Below, in pieces: positions 25,474-33,086 of a DNA stretch of 64,000 bases. The notes below the pieces were generated by a model, which saw only the letters and a program-made list of their open reading frames with translations, ran no database searches and was not told the DNA's origin. The stretch spans positions 62,001 to 126,000 of the forward strand of contig NZ_CP045393.1 of NCBI RefSeq assembly GCF_009363655.1, read 5' to 3'. The DNA comes from Roseovarius sp. THAF27 (GTDB lineage: Bacteria; Pseudomonadota; Alphaproteobacteria; Rhodobacterales; Rhodobacteraceae). The stretch's first letter is position 1. Every line of letters begins with the position of its first letter. Made by a program: the position numbers and the translations under genes.

Positions 25474-25866
25474 ATGATTTCGCATGTTCATCTTGGCACG
25501 GCGGACCTCGACCGCGCGGTGCAGTTCTACGGCGCCGTGCTGGAGCCGCTGGGGATCGTGCAGAAATTCATCGACGCGGATCGAGGCTGGGCCGGGTGGA
25601 AACCTGCCGATGCGGACCGCCCGCTGTTCGTGGTCGGACGGCCGCTGGATGGGGCTGCGCCGGGCGTGGGGAACGGGCAGATGGTCGCCTTTCAGGCGGC
25701 GGAGCGCCGGATCGTCGACCAGTGCCACCGCCGGGCCCTGGCGGCCGGGGCGACGGATGAGGGCGCGCCGGGGCTGCGGCCCGAGTACCATGCGGATTTC
25801 TACGGTGCCTATTTCCGCGACCCGGACGGGAACAAGGTGTGCGTGTGCTGCCATGCCCCGGAGTGA
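25474..25866 (+). CDS. VOC/glyoxalase family protein
   Basis: Small dioxygenase/glyoxalase-fold protein of 130 residues. It starts MISHVHLGTADLDRAVQFYGAVLEPLG and ends YGAYFRDPDGNKVCVCCHAPE, both typical of single-module VOC proteins (first metal His in HVHLG; Glu position taken by DPDGNKV). Function could be metal-dependent isomerisation, lyase, or antibiotic binding; nothing in the neighbourhood narrows it. It converges with the ABM gene, 9 bp away. Confidence 0.85.
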   Translation: MISHVHLGTADLDRAVQFYGAVLEPLGIVQKFIDADRGWAGWKPADADRPLFVVGRPLDGAAPGVGNGQMVAFQAAERRIVDQCHRRALAAGATDEGAPGLRPEYHADFYGAYFRDPDGNKVCVCCHAPE

Positions 25867-25875
25867 CGCGGAGGC

Positions 25876-26223
25876 CTAGCCGCCATGCACCTGTTTGCTG
25901 TCGGCGGGGGCCTCGTCCCGTTCGAACATGCCGTAGTCGCGGATCACCGACACGACGCGCAGGCGGTAGTCGTCGAACATGACCTCGCGGCCCGCGCGCT
26001 GGGCGCCGCGATGCGCCTCGAGCCGGCGCCATGCGTCCAGGGCGGCCTCGTCCCGCCAGAAGCTGAGCGAGAGGAGTTTCTCGGGGTTGGTCAGGCTCTG
26101 GAAGCGCTCGACCGAGATGAAGCCGTCGATGCCCTCGGCGAGCGGTCTCATCTTGGCGGCCATGTCGAGATAGGCGTCTTTCTGGTCGGGGTGTGGCATG
26201 ACCTCGAAGATGACGGCGATCAT
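25876..26223 (-). CDS. Antibiotic biosynthesis monooxygenase (ABM) domain protein
   Basis: Dimeric alpha+beta barrel protein of 115 residues with the ABM pattern: MIAVIFEVMPHPDQKDAYLDMAAKMRPLAEGIDGFISVERFQSL then LLSLSFWRDEAALDAWRRLEAH. Similar proteins act as cofactor-independent monooxygenases or heme-degrading enzymes, but many are uncharacterised. The ATG at 26223 overlaps the stop of the NIPSNAP gene (ATGA), so the two are made together. They are divergent from an ArsR-type regulator. Confidence 0.85.
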   Translation of the reverse strand: MIAVIFEVMPHPDQKDAYLDMAAKMRPLAEGIDGFISVERFQSLTNPEKLLSLSFWRDEAALDAWRRLEAHRGAQRAGREVMFDDYRLRVVSVIRDYGMFERDEAPADSKQVHGG

Positions 26224-26546
26224 TTGGGGGCTCCTTCCTGCGGTGTGGAGACACATTTCAGGAAGGTGCGGTCCTCGCGCAAGAGGAAGTTTTCCGCCTG
26301 GGCGAAGGCGTAGTTCTTGCGCCCCAGCGGATCGGCGGCGAGGCGGTCGCGGTAGGCTTCGTATTCAGCCAGGCTGGGGATGTTGTAGATGCCATAAGCC
26401 AGCGTCGAGGAGCCTTCGTGCGGTGCGAAATAGCCGATCAGGTCGGCACCGCAGCGCGGGATGGCGATGCCCCAGTTGCGGGCATATTGCGCGAACTGGT
26501 CGTGTTTTGTGGGGGCGATGTGGTAGCGGATGATGCAGGTGAGCAT
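26220..26546 (-). CDS. NIPSNAP family protein
   Basis: 108-residue member of the NIPSNAP family, also a ferredoxin-like alpha+beta barrel. Signature elements: MLTCIIRYHIAPTKHDQFAQYARNWG, LIGYFAPHEGSSTLAYGIYNIPSLAEYEAYRDRL. Biochemical role unknown; ABM and NIPSNAP folds are related and the pair may form hetero-oligomers (inference). It is the first gene of the pair, 75 bp from the divergent regulator. Confidence 0.85.
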   Translation of the reverse strand: MLTCIIRYHIAPTKHDQFAQYARNWGIAIPRCGADLIGYFAPHEGSSTLAYGIYNIPSLAEYEAYRDRLAADPLGRKNYAFAQAENFLLREDRTFLKCVSTPQEGAPK

Positions 26547-26602
26547 GGTGGGTCTCCTTGGATGGTTCCGGACATATTCTAGCCGATGGACAGGTCATGA
26601 TG

Positions 26603-26620
26603 GTTCGGCTAACATCGAAC
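26603..26620. promoter_or_regulatory. Inverted repeat between NIPSNAP operon and ArsR regulator
   Basis: GTTCG-gctaacat-CGAAC, 5-8-5, ending 1 bp before the regulator ATG region in the 75-bp divergent gap. A wider TAGCCG/CGGCTA pair surrounds it. Candidate operator for the ArsR-type protein. Confidence 0.4.
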
Positions 26621-26621
26621 T

Positions 26622-27317
26622 ATGAAAGACGGCCCTGACATATCCCGCGTGGCCGCGCTGATCGGGGATCCGGCGCGGGCGAATATCCTGACCGCGCTGA
26701 TGAGCGGGAAGGCGTTGACCGCCAGCGAGCTGGCGGGCGAGGCGGGGGTGACGCTGCAGACCGCCTCGGCGCATCTGTCCAAGCTGGAAGGGGGCGGTCT
26801 GATCGCGCTGCGGCGCGAGGGGCGGCACAAGTATTTCCGGCTGGCGGGCGACGAGGTGGCGGAGGTGCTGGAGGCCTTGATGGGGCTGGCGGCCGGGACC
26901 GGCGCATTGCGGACGAGGCCGGGGCCGCGCGACCCGGAGATGCGGCGGGCGCGGGTCTGTTACAACCACCTGGCGGGCGACATGGGCACGCAGATGTATG
27001 ACGCGCTATTGGCGCAGGGCGTGTTGCGGCGGAGCGGTCAGGCGCTGGAGCTGACGGAGGCGGGGCGGGAGTTTGTGACCGGGTTCGGGATCGATCTGCA
27101 CGCCTTGCCGAGATCGCGGGCGCCGCTTTGCCGCGATTGCCTGGACTGGTCCGAGCGGCGGTCGCACCTGGCGGGTCAGCTTGGGCGAGCGATGCTGAGC
27201 CGGATGGAAGAGATCGGCTGGGCGGCGCGGGTGGATGGCACGCGGGTGGTGCGGTTTTCGCGCACGGGCGAGGCGGCGTTTTCCGAGGTCTTCGGCGAAG
27301 GTGCGCGTCTGACCTGA
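26622..27317 (+). CDS. ArsR-type winged-helix regulator with extended C terminus
   Basis: 231-residue regulator. Residues about 5-90 form an ArsR-like winged helix (DISRVAALIGDPARANILTALMSGKALTASELAGEAGVTLQTASAHLSKLEGGGLIALRREGRHKYFRLAG). The C-terminal half (CYNHLAGDMGTQMYDALLAQGVLRRSG..., ending PLCRDCLDWSERRSHLAGQLGRAMLSR) is the DUF-like ligand region common in longer ArsR/SmtB-like proteins, with Cys residues in CRDCLDW. It is divergent from the NIPSNAP/ABM pair and likely regulates it. Ligand unknown. Confidence 0.88.
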   Translation: MKDGPDISRVAALIGDPARANILTALMSGKALTASELAGEAGVTLQTASAHLSKLEGGGLIALRREGRHKYFRLAGDEVAEVLEALMGLAAGTGALRTRPGPRDPEMRRARVCYNHLAGDMGTQMYDALLAQGVLRRSGQALELTEAGREFVTGFGIDLHALPRSRAPLCRDCLDWSERRSHLAGQLGRAMLSRMEEIGWAARVDGTRVVRFSRTGEAAFSEVFGEGARLT

Positions 27318-27325
27318 CGGGGCGC

Positions 27326-27347
27326 GTGGGTTTTCACCCACCCTACG
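27326..27347. repeat. CCCACCCTACG-family hairpin, copy 3
   Basis: GTGGGT-tttc-ACCCAC followed by CCTACG, directly after the ArsR-type gene. The 24-nt block from GCGTGGG to CTACG is identical to copy 4 at 42794-42817. Confidence 0.75.
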
Positions 27348-27411
27348 AGAAAATCCTGACGTTCATCGGTCCAGATTGTCGAGGCGATGAGGCCAGTGTA
27401 GGATCCGGCGC

Positions 27412-28869
27412 ATGGCCATATCGGTGGAAAGCTTTTTCCTGTCGCCCGAGGCGGAAGGAACGTTGCAGGCGCAGATCCAGCAGATGATCGCGCAGGGAAT
27501 CCTGTCGGGGCGATTCCGCAAGGGCGAGAAGTTGCCCTCTTCGCGCAGGATGGCCGAGCACCTGGGGGTGAGCCGGATCACGGTGACGCTGGCCTATACC
27601 GAGTTGCAGGCCAACGACTATCTTGAGAGCCGGGACCGGTCGGGGTATTTCGTGTCGCAGAACGCGCCGGAGCCGCCGGCATTCACGCCCAGTGCGGCGA
27701 AGGGGGACCTGATCGACTGGGGGCGGGCGATCGGGCGGCGGTACACGGGCGGGGCGACGCCGGAAAAGCCGCGGGACTGGTCGAGCTATCCTTATCCTTT
27801 CATCTTTGGGCAGACGGACCCGAGCCTGTTCGATCACGCAAGCTGGCGGCATTGCGCGCTGCGGGCGCTGGGGCAGAAGGAGTTCCAGGCGCTGGCGGCG
27901 GATGCCTATGACCAGGATGACCCCAAGCTGATCGAGTTCATCGCGCGGCACACCCTGCCGCGCCGGGGGATCCTGGCCGAGCCGGGGGAGATCCTGCTGA
28001 CGATGGGGGCGCAGAACGCGCTGTGGCTGACGGCGCAGGTGTTGCTGACGCAGCGGCGGACGGCGGCGGTGGAGGAACCCTGTTACCACGCGCTGCGCGA
28101 TATCCTGACCCAGTCGCGCTGTCACATGGCGCCGGTGCCGGTGGACCGCGACGGGCTGCGCCCCGACGCCCTGCCGGAGCGGGCGGATGTTATTTTCACA
28201 ACGCCGAGCCACCAGGCGCCGACGAACGCGACCATGCCGCTAGACCGGCGGCAGGACCTACTGGCCCGCGCGCGGGAGATGGAGGCGCTGATCGTCGAGG
28301 ATGATTACGAGTTCGAAATCAGTTTTCTGCGCGCGCCGCTGCCGTCGCTGAAATCGCTCGATACCGATGGGCGGGTGATCTACGTGGGCAGCTTTTCCAA
28401 GTCGATCTTTCCGGGGCTGCGGCTGGGCTATCTGGTGGGGCCGCAGGCGTTCATCCGCGAGGCGCGGGCGCTGCGGGCCAGCGTGCTGCGGCATCCGCCG
28501 GGGCATGTGCAGCGGACCACGGCCTATTTCCTGAGCCTGGGGCATTACGACAGCCTGATCCGGCGGATCGGCAAGGCCTATGCGCGGCGGCGGCAGGTGA
28601 TGGAGACCGCGCTGGAAGATCACGGGCTTGGCGTGGAAGGGCGCGGGGTGTTCGGCGGAAGCTCTATCTGGATGCGGGCGCCGGAGGGGGTGGATACCGA
28701 GAACCTGGCCGAGCGGCTGCGCGCGCGTGGCGTGCTGATCGAGCCGGGGCGGCCGTTTTTCGAGGCCGCGCGGGCGCCGCGGAATTTCTACCGGCTGGCC
28801 TATTCCTCGATTCCCTCGGAGCGGATCGCGGACGGGATCGGGATACTGGCGGATGAGCTGGGGCCGTAA
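27412..28869 (+). CDS. tauR: TauR, MocR-family regulator of taurine/sulfonate use
   Basis: GntR-type winged helix (about residues 15-80: LQAQIQQMIAQGILSGRFRKGEKLPSSRRMAEHLGVSRITVTLAYTELQANDYL) fused to an aminotransferase-like PLP domain (about 120-480; PLP Lys in GSFSKSIFPGLRLGY). Its place immediately upstream of xsc, and its overall sequence, identify it as TauR, which in Rhodobacter capsulatus activates taurine genes and is expected to bind sites upstream of target genes. It has its own promoter region after the copy 3 hairpin. PLP plus taurine sensing is known for the family; here it is inferred. Confidence 0.92.
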   Translation: MAISVESFFLSPEAEGTLQAQIQQMIAQGILSGRFRKGEKLPSSRRMAEHLGVSRITVTLAYTELQANDYLESRDRSGYFVSQNAPEPPAFTPSAAKGDLIDWGRAIGRRYTGGATPEKPRDWSSYPYPFIFGQTDPSLFDHASWRHCALRALGQKEFQALAADAYDQDDPKLIEFIARHTLPRRGILAEPGEILLTMGAQNALWLTAQVLLTQRRTAAVEEPCYHALRDILTQSRCHMAPVPVDRDGLRPDALPERADVIFTTPSHQAPTNATMPLDRRQDLLARAREMEALIVEDDYEFEISFLRAPLPSLKSLDTDGRVIYVGSFSKSIFPGLRLGYLVGPQAFIREARALRASVLRHPPGHVQRTTAYFLSLGHYDSLIRRIGKAYARRRQVMETALEDHGLGVEGRGVFGGSSIWMRAPEGVDTENLAERLRARGVLIEPGRPFFEAARAPRNFYRLAYSSIPSERIADGIGILADELGP

Positions 28870-28968
28870 GGCCAGTTGGCGACATGGTGCGAAATCGGGC
28901 GAAGGCCTTGTTCAAGAGGCGGAAACGGAGCCTGGGCGAAAGCGCGGCATGTCGAAATTGCAGATTTT

Positions 28969-28985
28969 TGAGACCAAAAGTCTCA
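28969..28985. repeat. Inverted repeat in tauR-xsc spacer
   Basis: TGAGAC-caaaa-GTCTCA, a perfect 6-5-6 palindrome, 99 bp after tauR and 130 bp before xsc. It could be an operator or a weak tauR terminator. Confidence 0.5.
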
Positions 28986-28998
28986 ATAAAAATACTCT

Positions 28999-29031
28999 CT
29001 GGCTATAGTATGCGCGGCAAACTGGCCCTAG
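28999..29031 (+). promoter_or_regulatory. Direct repeats upstream of xsc, candidate TauR sites
   Basis: CTGGCTATAG (28999-29008) and CTGGCCCTAG (29022-29031) are direct repeats starting 23 bp apart, about two helical turns. MocR regulators commonly bind direct repeats, and the reported R. capsulatus TauR sites are, as I recall, of the CTGGACYTAA type, close to these. A related CTGGCCTAG lies before soeA at 33046-33054. Confidence 0.6.
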
Positions 29032-29114
29032 AATGGGGGTGACTGCAAGGGTAGCTTCCCCTCAAACCGCGCCGGGGGAGGACCGGCCCTTTTCCAATGT
29101 TCAGGAGCACTGTC

Positions 29115-30893
29115 ATGAAGATGACCACCGAAGAAGCCTTTGTCAAAACGCTGCAACGCCACGGGATCCAGCACGCGTTCGGGATCATCGGGTCGGCGAT
29201 GATGCCGATCTCGGACCTGTTCCCGAAGGCCGGGATCACGTTTTGGGACTGCGCGCACGAAGGCAGCGCGGGGATGATGGCCGATGGCTATACCCGCGCG
29301 ACCGGCAAGATGAGCATGATGATCGCGCAGAACGGTCCGGGGATCACCAACTTCGTCACCGCTGTGAAGACGGCCTATTGGAACCACACGCCGCTGCTGC
29401 TGGTAACGCCGCAGGCGGCAAACAAGACGATCGGGCAGGGCGGGTTCCAGGAAGTCGAGCAGATGAAGCTGTTCGAGGACATGGTGGCCTACCAGGAAGA
29501 GGTGCGCGACCCGACGCGCGTGGCCGAGGTGCTGGCGCGGGTGATAAGCCAGGCCAAGCGCCTGTGCGGGCCCGCGCAGATCAACATTCCGCGCGATTTC
29601 TGGACGCAGGTGGTGGATATCGAGATCCCCAGCGCGATCGAGTTCGAGGTGAGCCCCGGTGGCAGCAACTCGGTCGCCGAGGCGGCTGCGCTGTTGAGCG
29701 AGGCCAAGAACCCGGTGATCTTGAACGGCGCGGGCGTCGTGCTGTCGAAAGGCGGGATCGAGGCGTCGATGGAACTGGCCGAGCGGCTGACCGCGCCGGT
29801 CTGCGTGGGCTATCAGCATAACGACGCCTTCCCGGGCTCGCACCCGCTGTTCGCCGGGCCGCTGGGCTACAACGGCAGCAAGGCGGGGATGGAGCTGATC
29901 AAGGACGCGGACGTGGTGCTGTGCCTTGGCACGCGGTTGAATCCGTTTTCGACCCTGCCGGGGTACGGGATGGAATACTGGCCCACGAATGCCAAGATCA
30001 TCCAGGTGGATATCAACCCCAACCGGATCGGCCTGACCAAGAAGGTGACCGTGGGGATCGTGGGCGATGCGGCCAAGGTGGCGCAGGGCATCCTGAAGAA
30101 CCTGGGCGAGACGGCGGGGGATCACGAGCGCGAGGCGCGCAAGGCGAAGATCGCCGAGACCAAGAGCAAATGGGCGCAGCAACTGGCCAGCATGGACCAC
30201 GAGGATGACGACCCAGGCACCACCTGGAACGAGCGGGCGCGCAAGGACAAGCCGGACTGGATGAGCCCCCGCATGGCGTGGCGGGCCATTCAGGGTGCGC
30301 TGCCGCGCAACGCGATCATCTCTTCGGATATCGGCAACAACTGTGCCATCGGCAACGCCTACCCGGATTTCGATGAGGGGCGGAAATACCTGGCGCCGGG
30401 GCTGTTCGGGCCTTGTGGGTACGGCCTGCCGGCGATCGTGGGGGCCAAGATCGGGTGCCCGGACGTGCCCGTGGTGGGCTTTGCCGGGGACGGTGCGTTC
30501 GGCATCGCGGTCAACGAACTGACGGCAATTGGCCGTAGCGAGTGGCCGGGGATCACGCAGATCGTGTTCCGTAACTACCAGTGGGGTGCGGAGAAGCGGA
30601 ACTCGACGCTGTGGTTCGACGACAATTTCGTGGGCACCGAACTGGATGACGATGTCAGCTATGCCGGAATCGCCAATGCCTGCGGGCTGAAAGGTGTCGT
30701 GGCGCGGACGATGGACGAGCTGACCGATGCGCTGAACACCGCGATCAAGGAGCAGATGGAGAACGGGACGACCACGCTGATCGAGGCGATGATCAACCAG
30801 GAGTTGGGTGAGCCGTTCCGCCGGGATGCCATGAAGAAGCCGGTGGAAGTGGCCGGGATCAGCGCCGACGACATGGTCGAGCAACGGGTCTGA
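29115..30893 (+). CDS. xsc: Sulfoacetaldehyde acetyltransferase
   Basis: Thiamine-diphosphate enzyme (592 residues) that converts sulfoacetaldehyde and phosphate to acetyl phosphate and sulfite, the desulfonation step in degradation of taurine, isethionate and other C2 sulfonates. Xsc-specific N terminus MKMTTEEAFVKTLQRHGIQHAFGIIGSAMMPISDLFPKAGI is visible, with the catalytic Glu in CAHEGSAGMMADGY and the ThDP/Mg motif GDGAFGIAVNELTAIGRSEWPGITQIVFRNYQWG near the C terminus. The ATG at 29115 has AGGAG nearby; a second start at 29097 would add six residues. It heads the xsc-pta-ackA-soe group. Confidence 0.97.
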   Translation: MKMTTEEAFVKTLQRHGIQHAFGIIGSAMMPISDLFPKAGITFWDCAHEGSAGMMADGYTRATGKMSMMIAQNGPGITNFVTAVKTAYWNHTPLLLVTPQAANKTIGQGGFQEVEQMKLFEDMVAYQEEVRDPTRVAEVLARVISQAKRLCGPAQINIPRDFWTQVVDIEIPSAIEFEVSPGGSNSVAEAAALLSEAKNPVILNGAGVVLSKGGIEASMELAERLTAPVCVGYQHNDAFPGSHPLFAGPLGYNGSKAGMELIKDADVVLCLGTRLNPFSTLPGYGMEYWPTNAKIIQVDINPNRIGLTKKVTVGIVGDAAKVAQGILKNLGETAGDHEREARKAKIAETKSKWAQQLASMDHEDDDPGTTWNERARKDKPDWMSPRMAWRAIQGALPRNAIISSDIGNNCAIGNAYPDFDEGRKYLAPGLFGPCGYGLPAIVGAKIGCPDVPVVGFAGDGAFGIAVNELTAIGRSEWPGITQIVFRNYQWGAEKRNSTLWFDDNFVGTELDDDVSYAGIANACGLKGVVARTMDELTDALNTAIKEQMENGTTTLIEAMINQELGEPFRRDAMKKPVEVAGISADDMVEQRV

Positions 30894-30910
30894 GACGTCG
30901 CAAACCTGTC

Positions 30911-30940
30911 GCCCCGCGGGCATACTGTGCCACGCGGGGC
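30911..30940 (+). other. Intercistronic hairpin between xsc and pta
   Basis: GCCCCGCG-GGCA-tactg-TGCC-a-CGCGGGGC folds into a strong stem of about 12 bp with one bulge. No T run follows. Likely a 3'-end stabiliser that lets xsc mRNA accumulate above pta-ackA. Confidence 0.55.
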
Positions 30941-30975
30941 CGATAAGGGCCCTGGATAGAGTGACAGGACAAGAC

Positions 30976-31908
30976 ATGACAGACCGATATCCCTTTCTCG
31001 CCGCGAGTGAGCCCAAGTGCCCGCCTTCGTTGTTGAAGCGGGCGCAAGGCCTGCCACGGCCACGTGTGGCGCTGGTGAATGCCGGGGCGCCGAACCCGTT
31101 GCAGGGGATCCGCGAGGCGGCAGAGGCCGGGCTGGCCGATCCGGTGCTGATCGGGGACAGCGACAAGATCAAGGCGACGGCGAAAGAGATCGGGTGGGAT
31201 ATCGCGGGGCTGCCGCTGATACACGCGCCGAAGGAAAGCGCCGCGCCGGTGGCGGCCGAGATGGCGCGCGGCGGTGAGGTGGGGGCGATCATGAAAGGAC
31301 AGATCCATACGTCGACCTTTCTGAAGGGCCTGCTGCCGTCGGCGGCGGGGCTGCGCGAGAGGGGGACGCGCTGCGGACACGTGTTTCACATCACGATGCC
31401 GGGGTCGGAGAGGCCACTCTTGCTGACCGACGCGGCGCTGAACGTGGACCCTGACGTGGAGACGCGGCAGGCGTGCCTGAGCCATGCGGTGATGTTGGCC
31501 TACAAGCTGGGGATCGAGCGGCCCAAGGCGGGGATTTTGGCCCCGACCGAAGACCCGATCCCGACGGTGCCCAACACGATGGAGGCAGTCGAGATCGCGG
31601 AGTGGGCGCAGGGCGCGCTGCCCGGTGCCGTGGTGCAGGGGCCGATGGCGATGGACCTGATCCTGTCGAAGGCGGCGGCAGAGGCGAAGAACTACGAGTC
31701 GGAAGTGTCGGGCGATGCCGACATCATGCTGACGCCGAACATCACCACGGGCAACGCGCTGTTCAAGCTGATGTCGTTCGGCATGGGGTGCTGCTGCGCC
31801 GGCGTGGTGTTGGGCGCGAAGGTGCCGATATTGCTGACCAGCCGGGCGCAGGGCGCGGAAGAGCGCATCGCTTCGGCGGAGCTGGGCGTGATCGGGGGCG
31901 CGGCATGA
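30976..31908 (+). CDS. pta: Phosphate acetyltransferase
   Basis: Phosphate acetyl/butyryltransferase family enzyme (310 residues) converting the acetyl phosphate made by Xsc to acetyl-CoA. The short form without the N-terminal DRTGG/P-loop part of E. coli Pta is the type found with xsc. Seen: VALVNAGAPNPLQGIREAAEAGLADPVLIGD, MKGQIHTSTFLKGLLP, LLTDAALNVDPDVETRQ and TPNITTGNALFKLMSF. ATG at 30976 with GACAGGAC upstream; a GTG at 30961 is an alternative. Its stop overlaps the ackA start (ATGA). Confidence 0.95.
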   Translation: MTDRYPFLAASEPKCPPSLLKRAQGLPRPRVALVNAGAPNPLQGIREAAEAGLADPVLIGDSDKIKATAKEIGWDIAGLPLIHAPKESAAPVAAEMARGGEVGAIMKGQIHTSTFLKGLLPSAAGLRERGTRCGHVFHITMPGSERPLLLTDAALNVDPDVETRQACLSHAVMLAYKLGIERPKAGILAPTEDPIPTVPNTMEAVEIAEWAQGALPGAVVQGPMAMDLILSKAAAEAKNYESEVSGDADIMLTPNITTGNALFKLMSFGMGCCCAGVVLGAKVPILLTSRAQGAEERIASAELGVIGGAA

Positions 31909-32963
31909 TCCTGGTCGTCAATGCCGGGTCGTCCTCGGTCAAGGTGGAGCTGTTCACGCCCGGGCTGGAGTCGGTCCTTTCGGGGTCGGTGACCGAGATC
32001 GGCGGGCCGGGGCGGCTGAGCCTTGGGGGTGAGAAGCAGAACGTTTCGGTTGCCGACCATACGGCTGCGTTGGGTATGGTTCTGGAGAAGCTGGAGGCGG
32101 CGGGGCATCCGGTGTCGTCGCTGATCGCGGCAGGGCATCGCGTGGTGCATGGCGGGGCGCATCTGACGGCGCCGGAGCGGCTGACCGATGACGTGATCGC
32201 CAGGATTGAGGCGGTGGTGCCGCTGGCGCCGCTGCACAATCCGCACAACCTGTCGGGGGTGCGGGCGCTGGCCGGGTTGGCCCCGGACCTGCCGCAATTC
32301 GCCAGTTTCGACACGGCGTTTCATGCGACCAACTCCGATGTGGCGGTGACCTATGCCCTGCCGCAGGCGGAGCGGGACAAGGGCATTCGGCGCTACGGGT
32401 TTCACGGGTTGTCCTATGCCGGGATGGTTGCGCAGTTCGGGGATGACCTGCCCCGGCGGTTGCTGGGGCTGCATCTTGGCAACGGGGCCAGCCTGTGCGC
32501 GATGGTCGAGGGAAAATCGGTGGCGAACTCGATGGGGTATTCGCCGCTAGACGGCCTTGTGATGGGCACGCGGACGGGGTGCATCGACGGGATGGCCGTG
32601 CTGCGACTGGCCGAGGATCACGGGATCGAGGCTGCGGGCACGATCCTGAACAAGGAAAGCGGGCTAAAGGGGCTGGCCGGAACGAACGATATGGCGACGC
32701 TGCTAAGTCGCGATGATGAGGATGCGCGGTTCGCGGTCGAGCACTTCTGCTACTGGGCGGCGCGGCAGGCCGGGTCGGCGATTGCCGCAATGCGCGGCGT
32801 GGACGCGGTGGCGTTTACCGGCGGGATCGGCGAGAACGCCGAAACCATACGGGACCGTATCATGGCACATCTGAAGTGGCTGGGGGAGATCCCGGTGCAC
32901 GTGGTGCCCGCCGACGAGGAACGGCAGATTGCGCGCGATGTGGTCGGGCTGTTGCCCGGCTGA
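31905..32963 (+). CDS. ackA: Acetate kinase
   Basis: ASKHA-fold kinase of 352 residues: acetyl phosphate + ADP to acetate + ATP. Motifs: NAGSSSVKVELF at residues 5-16, AAGHRVVHGGAHL, LHNPHNLSGVRAL, FDTAFH (catalytic Asp/Arg area), GFHGLSYAGM, and GGIGENAETIR. It is somewhat shorter than the typical 400 residues. It is translationally coupled to pta (4-bp overlap). The presence of ackA in an xsc-pta operon offers substrate-level ATP from sulfonates as an alternative to acetyl-CoA; xsc-pta alone is the more common arrangement (from memory). Confidence 0.93.
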   Translation: MILVVNAGSSSVKVELFTPGLESVLSGSVTEIGGPGRLSLGGEKQNVSVADHTAALGMVLEKLEAAGHPVSSLIAAGHRVVHGGAHLTAPERLTDDVIARIEAVVPLAPLHNPHNLSGVRALAGLAPDLPQFASFDTAFHATNSDVAVTYALPQAERDKGIRRYGFHGLSYAGMVAQFGDDLPRRLLGLHLGNGASLCAMVEGKSVANSMGYSPLDGLVMGTRTGCIDGMAVLRLAEDHGIEAAGTILNKESGLKGLAGTNDMATLLSRDDEDARFAVEHFCYWAARQAGSAIAAMRGVDAVAFTGGIGENAETIRDRIMAHLKWLGEIPVHVVPADEERQIARDVVGLLPG

Positions 32964-33086
32964 GCGCATGAGAATTTCGGCTTTCCCGGCAGAGCACTTC
33001 GGGAAAGCGAACGAACCGAGAGAAGCGGTCGCGGGGCGGTGCGAACTGGCCTAGCGTGACCGGGACAAGCAAAGGGAGGCGACGAC

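Noticed and set aside
29028..31292. 754-codon open frame on the minus strand
   Set aside because: It is antisense to xsc and pta, which are certain; long mirror frames arise from GC-rich third positions. Its translation is Arg/His/Pro-rich without any domain.
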